NCBI GenBank assembly: GCA_001825565.1
Contig: MHXM01000142.1
Location: forward strand, 1 to 17,173
Reading direction: 5' to 3'
Origin: Desulfuromonadaceae bacterium GWC2_58_13
GTDB lineage: Bacteria; Desulfobacterota; Desulfuromonadia; Desulfuromonadales; Trichloromonadaceae
DNA: 17,173 nucleotides
Part shown: one piece after another, positions 8,205-15,056 of the stretch
Position numbering within the stretch: position 1 is the stretch's first letter
How the letters are laid out: every line of letters starts with the position of its first letter
Notes under the pieces: generated by a model
Database searches by the model: none
Seen by the model: the letters and a program-made list of their open reading frames with translations, nothing else
Told to the model about the DNA's origin: nothing
Position numbers and translations under genes: made by a program

Positions 8205-9065
8205 TTAAGAACCGGACAAGGTCAGCCCGTGCGGGTCGCCATGGCATTCGAGACAACCGCTGAAACCTTTGAGCAGTTCCGGATTATGCGGCCCGTTGCC
8301 GTGACACTGCTGGCAGTTGGGGATATTTCCGTGGGTTTCGGCATGGCAGAAAACACATTTTAACGCGGCATGCCCTTTCTTACTGGCCGCCAACACCGCC
8401 GTCGGCTTTTCGTGACATCCCTGGCAGACCTGGTTTTCAACCTCGTCGCCAAATGCAATCAGCAACGGCGTATGCGGCTGATGGCACTTCATGCATTCGG
8501 TATTGCTCTGGAAAGCGACATGCGGTTCGGGATGACACTCATTGCAACCGGGCTTGAAACCATGACGGTCATGGTGACAGTCGGTACAGCCCATTTCGGT
8601 ATGTCCGCTGGGATGTTCCTGAATGGCCGATGAAACCTGGGCGTGGCAACGGCCGCAGTCCGCCGCCAACTTGTCGGCGGCGACCAGACTGACGATCGGT
8701 GCATGCGCCTGCTGATGGCAGGAAAGGCATTGGGGGAAATTGCCTTCATGCACCCCTTCGTGACAATCATTGCACGCCGGAACCCGGTCTTTCCAGGCGA
8801 GGCCCGGAGTGAAGGTGTGATACTTGTTATGGCAATCACGGCATTCGAGCTGATGAAGCCCCCCTTTGTCGCGAATAAGGGTAAAAATTTCATAATGACA
8901 TTTGCCGCACTCGACGGTGGACATCTGTTCCACCTGCTGACGATATACCTCCGCCCCTTCCCCCGGGGTCAGTGGGCGCAGGGTTTCGGCCATCGCCGGT
9001 AGAGCGGCGCCGACCAGCAGAATGGCGGCCAGCAATGGTAAAACGCAACGTACCGCTGATTTCAT
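8205..9065 (-). CDS. Exported dodecaheme c-type cytochrome
   Basis: This 286-residue protein has a Sec signal peptide (residues 1-26, ending AMA before Glu27) and no lipobox. It carries 12 CxxCH motifs with first Cys from residue 53 to 271, all of the classical two-residue spacing. Many extra histidines (as in CHxxxH and PHxP) can be sixth ligands, suggesting low-potential bis-His hemes. The start at 9065 is chosen because AAGGAG lies nine bases upstream and the signal peptide begins there; the frame stays open upstream to a TTG at 9122 overlapping the stop of the giant cytochrome gene. Hemes 1-4 match the N-terminal tetrad and hemes 5-12 the terminal octad of that giant, with nearly the same spacing. 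It probably acts in extracytoplasmic electron transfer with it. Confidence 0.93.
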   Translation of the reverse strand: MKSAVRCVLPLLAAILLVGAALPAMAETLRPLTPGEGAEVYRQQVEQMSTVECGKCHYEIFTLIRDKGGLHQLECRDCHNKYHTFTPGLAWKDRVPACNDCHEGVHEGNFPQCLSCHQQAHAPIVSLVAADKLAADCGRCHAQVSSAIQEHPSGHTEMGCTDCHHDRHGFKPGCNECHPEPHVAFQSNTECMKCHQPHTPLLIAFGDEVENQVCQGCHEKPTAVLAASKKGHAALKCVFCHAETHGNIPNCQQCHGNGPHNPELLKGFSGCLECHGDPHGLTLSGS

Positions 9066-9118
9066 CCGAAACTTCTCCTTCCCGACAAAGCGGTTCCCCA
9101 GGCCCGGAATGATCATCG

Positions 9119-12100
9119 TCAATTCCTCCAGTTGGCCAGGTTGTGGGGATTATCATGACATTTCAAACAATCCGGGAACTTGCCGTGTAACCCCGGATCG
9201 TGCGGCTGTCCATGGCAGTCGGTGCAGGCCATGGCGGAACCATGATCGCCGAGGTGGCAGCTGATGCAGTTCAGCTCGCGGTGTTTGGCCTGACTCGCCG
9301 CCAGCATGTCGGTCACGTCGCTATGACAAGCAACACAGAACGCGGAGGACAGGTCTTTTTTGAAGTTGATCGTGTTCGGCGTATGGGCCGGATGGCAGAT
9401 CAGACAATCCGGAGTGGTCATCTCCGGCGAATGCGGCTCGTGACAGCTGTCACAGGACTTCTTGCCGCCGTGGTCGGGGTGGCAACGGGCGCAATCCACC
9501 TCGATATGCTTGCTCGGGGCTCCCTGCATGGCCTGGTCGACATCGTCGTGACAGGTCAGGCAGGCCGGTTTGGACTGTTCGACCTTGCTGAAATCGAAAG
9601 CGAAGGGCGCGTGGGGGTCATGACAGGCGACGCAGCCGCTAACTTTGTAGTGTTCGCTTTTGGCGGGGTCATGACACAGGCTGCACTCGGGGATCACTTC
9701 CTCGCCTTTGGGCGGATGAGCCCTGTGACAAGAAACGCAATTGATCTTGTCTTTATGCGCCAGGCCTTTTGCCTCGACCTTGGCCGACACGTCGTCGTGA
9801 CAGGACGAACAGTGGGCCGGATTGACCTCGCGGGCAAAAGCAATATCGGTCGGCTTATGCGGTGAATGGCAACGCAGACAGTCGGCGTAGGTCATGTCCT
9901 TGGAATGGGGATCATGACAGGTATTGCATTCCTTGAATTCGCCGTGTTTGTCATGACACTCCCGGCAGTCGAGCTCCGAATGCTTGGAGGGGTTGAATTC
10001 CATGAACCGGCCCACCACCGAATGGCAGGAAACACAAACCAATTTGACTTCTTTGCGACTTTCCAGATTAACTTCGAGCGGTGCATGGGGATTGTGACAA
10101 GGCATGCAGGGCTCGGAAGTGTAGTGGAGCTTTTGCAGACGCGGATGGCAGGTGCGGCAGCTCAGGATGGTTTCTTTGCCGTTCGGCTTATGCTGGGGAT
10201 GACAGGCGGCACAGGTAATTTCGGATTTGTGGGCCGATCCCTGTTGGTCGATCTGACCGGCCTGTGCATCGTGACAGGGGGCGCAGAATCCGCTCGGTAC
10301 GTCCTGCGAATATTCCAGCGCCATCGGTTTGTGCGGCGCGTGGCAACGCAGGCAGTCGGCATAGGTCATGTCCGGCGAGTGCGGCTCGTGGCAATCGAGG
10401 CAGGAGAGATGCTCGCCGTGGGCCTGGTGACATTCCTTGCAGTCGAGTGCGGTGTGTTTGCTGGGCATCGACTGCAGTTCGACACCGATCGGGTCATGGC
10501 AGGAGAGACAGGCCGGCTTGACCGGGTCGAAGGCATCCAGATCGATTTCCATCGGGCTGTGCGGCGGATGACACTTGGCGCAGCCGCCGAGAGCGAAGTG
10601 GGGCTTCTCGGACGGAGCGTGGCACTTGCCGCAGGACATTTTGGCCGCCACCCCGGCTTCGGGATGCTGGGCATGGCATTTGGTGCAACCGACGCCCGGA
10701 TGCCGCCCGTGACAATCGGCGCAACTGACCTCGGTCGCGTGGGCGCCGCCGCGCTTGTCGATATCGGTCACCTGGGCCGAATGGCAGGCGGCGCACAGAG
10801 CGGTGGATGGTCCACCCGAAAAATCGGTCAGGGTCGGTTTGTGAGGAGCATGGCAGCGCAGGCAATCCTCATAGGTCATGGTCGTGGTATGCGGTTCATG
10901 GCAGTCGAGGCAGGACATCGCTTCGCCATGTTTCGGATGACACTCGTTGCAGCCCAGTTCCGAATGGAAACTCGGAAATTCGGAGGTCTGTTCTCCCGGT
11001 CCCTCATGACAGGAGACGCAGGCCGGGCGAACGTTTTCCAGTTTGCTCAGATCCGATACCTGCGGGGCATGGGGATCGTGGCAGGAACCGCAATCGGCAA
11101 CGGCGAAATGGCTGTTGTCGGCGGGCGCGTGACAGTCGGCACAGGCCGGGATCGAGCCGTGCTCCAGATGGCAGCTGGTGCAGCCGACGTCCTTATGGGC
11201 GCCGCCTTCCTTATCCACCTTTGCCGTCGGCCCTTCGTGGCAGGAGCCACAGAGGGGCGCCGCAACGTCCTTGCCGAAACGGATCGCCGTCGGACCGTGA
11301 GGCGAATGGCACTTCTGACAATCCTCCCGGGTCATGGCGGCACTGTGACCCTCATGACACTGGAGACAATCGGGCAGGAATCCGTGCTTGTCGTGGCAGT
11401 CGATGCAATTCTGCTGGCTGTGGGCATCGGCCACCTTATCCATCTCGACCTTGACCGGGGCATGGCAGGTCACGCAGGCCGCGCCGACATCTTTCATTTC
11501 GGCAAGCGGCTTGATCAGCGGGGAATGGGGCGCATGGCACCCATTGCAATCCTTCAGGGCGAAATGGGGGTTCTTTTCCGGATCGTGGCAACTGACGCAG
11601 GCTGCCGGAGCGCTATCCTTCTGGGGCGGATGCTTGGTGTGGCAACGGAAGCAGCCGACATCCTTCTGATGCCGTTCGCCATTCGTTGCCAACTCGGCAA
11701 CGATATCGTCGTGGCAGGCGGCGCACAGCTTGGCCGAAACCCCGGCGAAGTAACGGATCGACACCGGGTTGTGCGGCGGATGGCAGCTCTGGCAATCGGC
11801 TTCGATCATGGTCTCCGAATGGGAGGCATGACAGCCGGTGCATTGCGGCGCGTCGCCGTGGGTCATGTGGCATCTGTTGCACGCCAGGTTGGCGTGAGGA
11901 TTGGGGATATCCGGTTCGACCGTCACCACGCCCTCGTGACAACTGAGGCAGGCCCCCTTGATTGTTCCGACTTTGGCGAAATCAAGTTGCAAGGGACGGT
12001 GGGCATGATGACAGGAAGCACAATCCTCGAGCCCGTAATGGGGTTTGGCGTCCGAAGCGTGGCAGAGGGCGCAATCGACCTTGGCCTTTTCGCCTTTGGC

Positions 12101-13702
12101 CGGATGGGTCAGGTGGCAATCCGGACAGGAGACGTCTTTGTGTTTACCGGCGTGCCGGTTGAATTCTTCGATGACGCTGCCGTGGCAGGAAACACAGGCC
12201 GGAAGGGAATCCTTCATGTCGGCCAGCGGCTTGGCCACCGGCGTATGGGGAGCATGGCAACCGTCGCAGTTGCCAAGGGCGTAGTGCGGCCGCTCGGAAG
12301 CGCCGTGGCAATCGCCACAGGCCGGAATGGCGCCGTGTGTTTCATGGCAGCCGCCACAGCCGACGCCCAGATGGGCGCCGCCCTGCTTGACGACGGCGGC
12401 GGACACTTCGCCGTGACAGGCGCCACAGAGGTTCGGGGCCACATCGGCCTTATATTTGACCTCGCCCGGAGCGTGGGGGGCATGGCAGGCGAAACAGTCC
12501 TGGTAAACCATCGATTTGCTGTGCGGCTCGTGGCAGTCGAGGCAGGACATCGCCTTGCCGTGCTGGGGATGACATTTGCCGCAATTGCCGAGCTTTTCTT
12601 TGTGCGCGGCCCCCGATTCTTCGAAGGTCTTCACCGTTTCGGCATGGCAGGTGGCACAGGCACTGGGGGGCACGTCGGTCTTGATTGCCGAAGCGGCCGG
12701 CGCATGGGGAGCGTGGCAGCCGAGGCAATCCTGGTAGGTCATGGTTTCGTTATGCGGTTTATGGCAATCCAGGCAGGACAGCGCCTCGGCATGCTTCGGA
12801 TGACACTTGTTGCAATCCACCTGGGCGTGCTTGCTGGGAGAGTCCTGCATCTGCTGGCCCGGGCCGGGGTGGCAGGAAACACAGGCCTCCCGCACATCCT
12901 TCATGTCGGCCAGGGTCTTGACCAGAGGCGCATGAGGATCATGACAGGAAGCACAGTTTTTCACCCCAAAATGGGCCTGGTCCTTCGGCCCATGGCAGTC
13001 GGCGCAAGCCGGCAGGCTGCCCGGTTGCGGCGGATGCTGTTTATGACACTCGGCGCAGTTGCCCAGGTCGCGGTGAGCGCCGCCGGAGGCCTTGATCTGC
13101 TGGACGAGATCGTCGTGACAGCTGACGCAGAGATCGATCGGCTGCTTGGTATCCAGTTGGATCGACTTGGGATTATGGGCCGGATGGCAGCTCAGGCAAT
13201 CCTTCTGCACCATCGATTTGGCATGAGGTTCGTGACAATTGGCGCACTGGGGAATTTCGCGGTGGACCAGGTGACACTCGTTGCAGGCGAGTTCGGCATG
13301 GGGATTGGCAATCCCCTCCTCGATTTTGACCGGATCGGCATGACAGGAGGCACAAAGCGTTTTGGCCGAAGTAAGGGCGGAGAAGTCGACGGCACGCGGT
13401 TTATGCGGATTATGGCAGGAGGCGCAGCCGGTCAGGCTGTAATGGGCCGACGCACCGGGATCATGGCATTCCCCGCAGTCGGAGTAAGGCTTGCGCCCTT
13501 CCAGAGGATGGCCGACATGACAGCCGCGGCAGCCGACCTCCTTGTGGGCAGCCCCCAGGTCGGCAAGGGCTTTGCCTTCATCCTCATGGCAGTCGATGCA
13601 GTCGCGGGGGGTAACCCGTGGCTTGGTTTCGGCCCAGCTCAGCGAGCCGGCCAGAAGGACCGCCGAAAAAAGGCAAGCAATAAGCAATTTCAAAGTTTTC
13701 AT
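9119..13702 (-). CDS. Giant exported 77-heme c-type cytochrome
   Basis: This 1527-residue protein has a Sec signal peptide (residues 1-24, SWA before Glu25) and no lipobox. I count 77 CxxCH motifs, first Cys35 and last Cys1512; the summed spacings reproduce the protein length exactly. That is one heme per about 20 residues, leaving no room for a separate catalytic domain. Two tetraheme patterns alternate. Type 1 has Cys-to-Cys steps of 23-13-16-23, with SCLDCHEPH and DCLRCHAPHKP. Type 2 has steps of about 24-18-17-24, with a CHxPHAP end. Tetrads are ordered as blocks of 4, 8, 12, 4, 8, 8, 9, 8, 8 and 8 hemes. AGGAGG lies four bases before the ATG. It heads the operon with the 12-heme cytochrome and the Sel1-like protein. 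No transmembrane or lipid anchor is seen, so it is periplasmic or secreted. Electron conduction or storage is inferred. Confidence 0.95.
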   Translation of the reverse strand: MKTLKLLIACLFSAVLLAGSLSWAETKPRVTPRDCIDCHEDEGKALADLGAAHKEVGCRGCHVGHPLEGRKPYSDCGECHDPGASAHYSLTGCASCHNPHKPRAVDFSALTSAKTLCASCHADPVKIEEGIANPHAELACNECHLVHREIPQCANCHEPHAKSMVQKDCLSCHPAHNPKSIQLDTKQPIDLCVSCHDDLVQQIKASGGAHRDLGNCAECHKQHPPQPGSLPACADCHGPKDQAHFGVKNCASCHDPHAPLVKTLADMKDVREACVSCHPGPGQQMQDSPSKHAQVDCNKCHPKHAEALSCLDCHKPHNETMTYQDCLGCHAPHAPAASAIKTDVPPSACATCHAETVKTFEESGAAHKEKLGNCGKCHPQHGKAMSCLDCHEPHSKSMVYQDCFACHAPHAPGEVKYKADVAPNLCGACHGEVSAAVVKQGGAHLGVGCGGCHETHGAIPACGDCHGASERPHYALGNCDGCHAPHTPVAKPLADMKDSLPACVSCHGSVIEEFNRHAGKHKDVSCPDCHLTHPAKGEKAKVDCALCHASDAKPHYGLEDCASCHHAHRPLQLDFAKVGTIKGACLSCHEGVVTVEPDIPNPHANLACNRCHMTHGDAPQCTGCHASHSETMIEADCQSCHPPHNPVSIRYFAGVSAKLCAACHDDIVAELATNGERHQKDVGCFRCHTKHPPQKDSAPAACVSCHDPEKNPHFALKDCNGCHAPHSPLIKPLAEMKDVGAACVTCHAPVKVEMDKVADAHSQQNCIDCHDKHGFLPDCLQCHEGHSAAMTREDCQKCHSPHGPTAIRFGKDVAAPLCGSCHEGPTAKVDKEGGAHKDVGCTSCHLEHGSIPACADCHAPADNSHFAVADCGSCHDPHAPQVSDLSKLENVRPACVSCHEGPGEQTSEFPSFHSELGCNECHPKHGEAMSCLDCHEPHTTTMTYEDCLRCHAPHKPTLTDFSGGPSTALCAACHSAQVTDIDKRGGAHATEVSCADCHGRHPGVGCTKCHAQHPEAGVAAKMSCGKCHAPSEKPHFALGGCAKCHPPHSPMEIDLDAFDPVKPACLSCHDPIGVELQSMPSKHTALDCKECHQAHGEHLSCLDCHEPHSPDMTYADCLRCHAPHKPMALEYSQDVPSGFCAPCHDAQAGQIDQQGSAHKSEITCAACHPQHKPNGKETILSCRTCHPRLQKLHYTSEPCMPCHNPHAPLEVNLESRKEVKLVCVSCHSVVGRFMEFNPSKHSELDCRECHDKHGEFKECNTCHDPHSKDMTYADCLRCHSPHKPTDIAFAREVNPAHCSSCHDDVSAKVEAKGLAHKDKINCVSCHRAHPPKGEEVIPECSLCHDPAKSEHYKVSGCVACHDPHAPFAFDFSKVEQSKPACLTCHDDVDQAMQGAPSKHIEVDCARCHPDHGGKKSCDSCHEPHSPEMTTPDCLICHPAHTPNTINFKKDLSSAFCVACHSDVTDMLAASQAKHRELNCISCHLGDHGSAMACTDCHGQPHDPGLHGKFPDCLKCHDNPHNLANWRN
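11477..13600 (-). repeat. Long-range protein-level duplication inside the giant cytochrome (hemes 1-12 and 25-36)
   Basis: Residues 35-273 (hemes 1-12, bases 12884-13600) and 503-742 (hemes 25-36, bases 11477-12196) share the order tetrad 2, tetrad 1, tetrad 2. Their spacings are nearly identical, and they share features that other blocks lack, such as NPHAxLACNxCH and CHPxHNPxSI. This indicates duplication of a 12-heme block rather than only of single octads. Confidence 0.7.
12428..12883 (-). repeat. Tandem tetraheme duplication (hemes 13-16 and 17-20)
   Basis: Residues 274-348 and 349-425 both follow the type 1 tetrad pattern (steps 23-13-16-23 and 25-13-16-23). They share SCLDCHxPH, the Y-Q-D before the last heme and CHAPHAP. 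Everywhere else type 1 and type 2 tetrads alternate at this point, so this is a local tandem copy giving a 12-heme block. Confidence 0.75.
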
Positions 13703-13762
13703 TTGACCTCCTGCATCCAGATGTCACACGGGCAACCGCCTCCGCGGTTTTCCGTTTCAGTC

Positions 13763-13798
13763 AAATCCAAGGCGAAATCCAACGCCAAATCAATCGAG
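13763..13798. repeat. Three imperfect 12-bp tandem repeats in the cytochrome leader
   Basis: The + strand reads AAATCCAAGGCG, AAATCCAACGCC and AAATCAATCGAG back to back. The first two differ at two positions and the third keeps AAATC. GGCG (13771-13774) and CGCC (13783-13786) of adjacent copies could pair as a short hairpin in the mRNA. Purpose unknown. Confidence 0.6.
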
Positions 13799-13871
13799 CG
13801 GGTAGCGCCACCTACTTTTCCAGCGCGCTCCAGAATGCCACACAATAAAAAAATTTAACACAAAAAATGTG

Positions 13872-13907
13872 TATACAGTATATTGTTCACTCCCCCATAC
13901 TTCACAA
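13872..13907 (-). promoter_or_regulatory. Candidate promoter of the cytochrome operon with an overlapping palindrome
   Basis: On the - strand TTGTGA (13907-13902) could serve as -35. TATACT (13882-13877, 19-base spacer) or AATATA (13884-13879, 17-base spacer) could be the -10. The perfect palindrome TATAC-A-GTATA (13872-13882) covers this -10, and ACACA-AAAAA-TGTGT (13858-13872) abuts it. The -35 is imperfect and the spacing not ideal, so an activator may be needed. Confidence 0.4.
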
Positions 13908-13925
13908 ATCATCATAAAGAAAGGG

Positions 13926-14150
13926 TTATCCGCCTACCCTCTCGATTCCCAACAGACGATTATTTGCGTCGAACCGAATCAGAAATTGTCCGTGAATCCC
14001 CTCACCGGTCACGAATCGCCGTAAAATGCCGGCCGGAAACCGCAAGCGGGTCCCGTCGGTGGCGGTTACCGCCACCACGGAGGCCCTTCCGCGATAATAA
14101 CGGAGCACCTCATCGGCTGAAATATGCAGGGTAAAACGCGCCTGCCGCAC
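13926..14150 (-). CDS. DUF2835-type small protein
   Basis: This 74-residue protein matches my recollection of the DUF2835 family, whose members are about 70 residues and of unknown function. Recognisable parts are the segment ISADEVLRYYRG, the RLRFPAGILRRF core, and the ending IHGQFLIRFD...LLGIERV. It starts at GTG. The ribosome binding site GAGGAG (14164-14159) lies seven bases upstream and is formed by the two terminal Glu codons of the preceding SDR gene, whose stop is four bases away; translational coupling is likely. No signal peptide or transmembrane segment is seen. A weak 5-bp hairpin followed by a T-rich stretch overlaps its stop and could be a poor terminator. Confidence 0.7.
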   Translation of the reverse strand: MRQARFTLHISADEVLRYYRGRASVVAVTATDGTRLRFPAGILRRFVTGEGIHGQFLIRFDANNRLLGIERVGG

Positions 14151-14154
14151 TGGT

Positions 14155-15033
14155 TCACTCCTCGGCCAAGCTCGCCTTCAGCCCCTCTTCCAGGGTCGGG
14201 TAACGCAACTTGACGCCCAGTCGGGCGAGCATCCGGCTGTTATCCATGCGCCGCGACTCGGTCAGGTAGGACAGCATCAGCGGGGTCATCACCTTGCGGG
14301 CTTCATCCAGGCCGATCTGGGGCGGACGCGGCAGCCCGACACGTTCGGCGATGGCCAGGAAATATTCGGTCATGGTGCTGGGCTGACCGTCGCTGACGTT
14401 GAAAATTTCCCCATCCTCTCCCTTTTCGGCGGCGGCCACGCACACTTGGGCCAAGTCATCGGCATGAATCCGATTGGTTGGCGGCGACTCCTCAAGACGG
14501 AGCAACGGATGACCGTCCCGCAGCCGGAATACCGGAATCCGGCCGGGTCCATAAATGCCGGTCACCCGCAGAATGATGACCGCCACCCCCTGGGCCTTGC
14601 CCCAGGCCAACAGGGTCCGTTCGGCGTCGTAGCGCCGCTTGGCCCGAGAGGTCTGCGGATTGGCCGGAGTTTCCTCGGTCACCACCGCGCCGTCGCAATC
14701 GCCGTACACCCCGCTGGTGCTGATGTAAACCAGCCGCTTCGGCGCTTTGGCTCCGGTCGTCGCCGCGCAGAAGTTGCGTACCTTGGGATCGGTGATGCCA
14801 CCGCCGGGCGGTGGGACAAAGTAGAAAACCAGGTCGGCGCCGGGCAGCTCGGCCGGGTCGTCGGGATCGTTAAGATTGGCCACCAGCGGCCGGATACCCG
14901 CCGCGACCAGGGGCGCCGCGCTCTCTTCGGAGCTGACCAGACCGGTCACTTCGCGGCCTTCGGCCTGCAGTAGATGTGACACCCTCCGGCCGATATCGCC
15001 GCACCCGACAATCAGTACCTCATTGTTCATCAT
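14155..15033 (-). CDS. SDR-family NAD(P)-binding protein (YeeZ/epimerase-like)
   Basis: This 292-residue protein is an extended or atypical short-chain dehydrogenase/reductase. The N-terminal Rossmann motif GCGDIG (residues 10-15) binds NAD(P). STSGVYG (105-111) is the usual Ser-containing active-site strand of sugar epimerase-like members. The catalytic YxxxK is changed to Y135-D-A-E-R139, so the usual Lys is absent. RVTGIYGPGR (about 156-165) and NRIHADDLA are also typical of the family. The substrate cannot be told from sequence. It starts at one of two adjacent ATGs (15033 or 15030) behind a weak AGGTGG. It lies 23 bases after the pepN stop and four bases before the DUF2835 gene, in one probable operon. 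Confidence 0.85.
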   Translation of the reverse strand: MMNNEVLIVGCGDIGRRVSHLLQAEGREVTGLVSSEESAAPLVAAGIRPLVANLNDPDDPAELPGADLVFYFVPPPGGGITDPKVRNFCAATTGAKAPKRLVYISTSGVYGDCDGAVVTEETPANPQTSRAKRRYDAERTLLAWGKAQGVAVIILRVTGIYGPGRIPVFRLRDGHPLLRLEESPPTNRIHADDLAQVCVAAAEKGEDGEIFNVSDGQPSTMTEYFLAIAERVGLPRPPQIGLDEARKVMTPLMLSYLTESRRMDNSRMLARLGVKLRYPTLEEGLKASLAEE

Positions 15034-15056
15034 CCACCTATTGTTTCAAACCGGCC

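Larger units (their letters stand above)
13703..13925 (-). promoter_or_regulatory. Non-coding leader and promoter region of the giant cytochrome gene
   Basis: No gene is seen in these 223 bases. The part nearest DUF2835 (about 13840-13925) is strikingly AT-rich compared with the surroundings and holds the candidate promoter. The part nearest the cytochrome gene would be a transcribed leader of about 165 bases. It contains three 12-base imperfect repeats (13763-13798) and a small hairpin, AACCGC-GGAG-GCGGTT on the - strand (13749-13734). The ribosome binding site AGGAGG is at 13712-13707. A leader of this length could carry regulation, but I recognised no known riboswitch. Confidence 0.6.

Noticed and set aside
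9066..9122. Earlier TTG/ATG starts for the 12-heme cytochrome
   Set aside because: They lack a good ribosome binding site and would put 17-19 polar residues before the signal peptide; the ATG at 9065 has AAGGAG and begins the signal peptide directly.
13820..13850. A sigma-54 promoter (TGGCA...GC) on the - strand upstream of the giant cytochrome gene
   Set aside because: The GG to GC distance is wrong by one base and the -12 element is poor.
9866..13858. A 1330-codon open frame on the + strand opposite the giant cytochrome gene
   Set aside because: Its sequence is a repetitive Met-Ala/Val-Thr pattern that is simply the complement of the CxxCH codons (TGC CAT reads ATG GCA). It has no domain, signal or ribosome binding site of its own; the cytochrome frame explains the region.
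13703..13870. A GEMM-type cyclic di-GMP/cGAMP riboswitch in the cytochrome leader, as known before some Geobacter cytochrome genes
   Set aside because: I looked on the - strand for the conserved GCAAAGCC-like and tetraloop-receptor segments and did not find them.
13926..13945. A terminator after the DUF2835 gene
   Set aside because: The stem AGGGT/ACCCT is only 5 bp and the T-rich stretch is interrupted; too weak to call.
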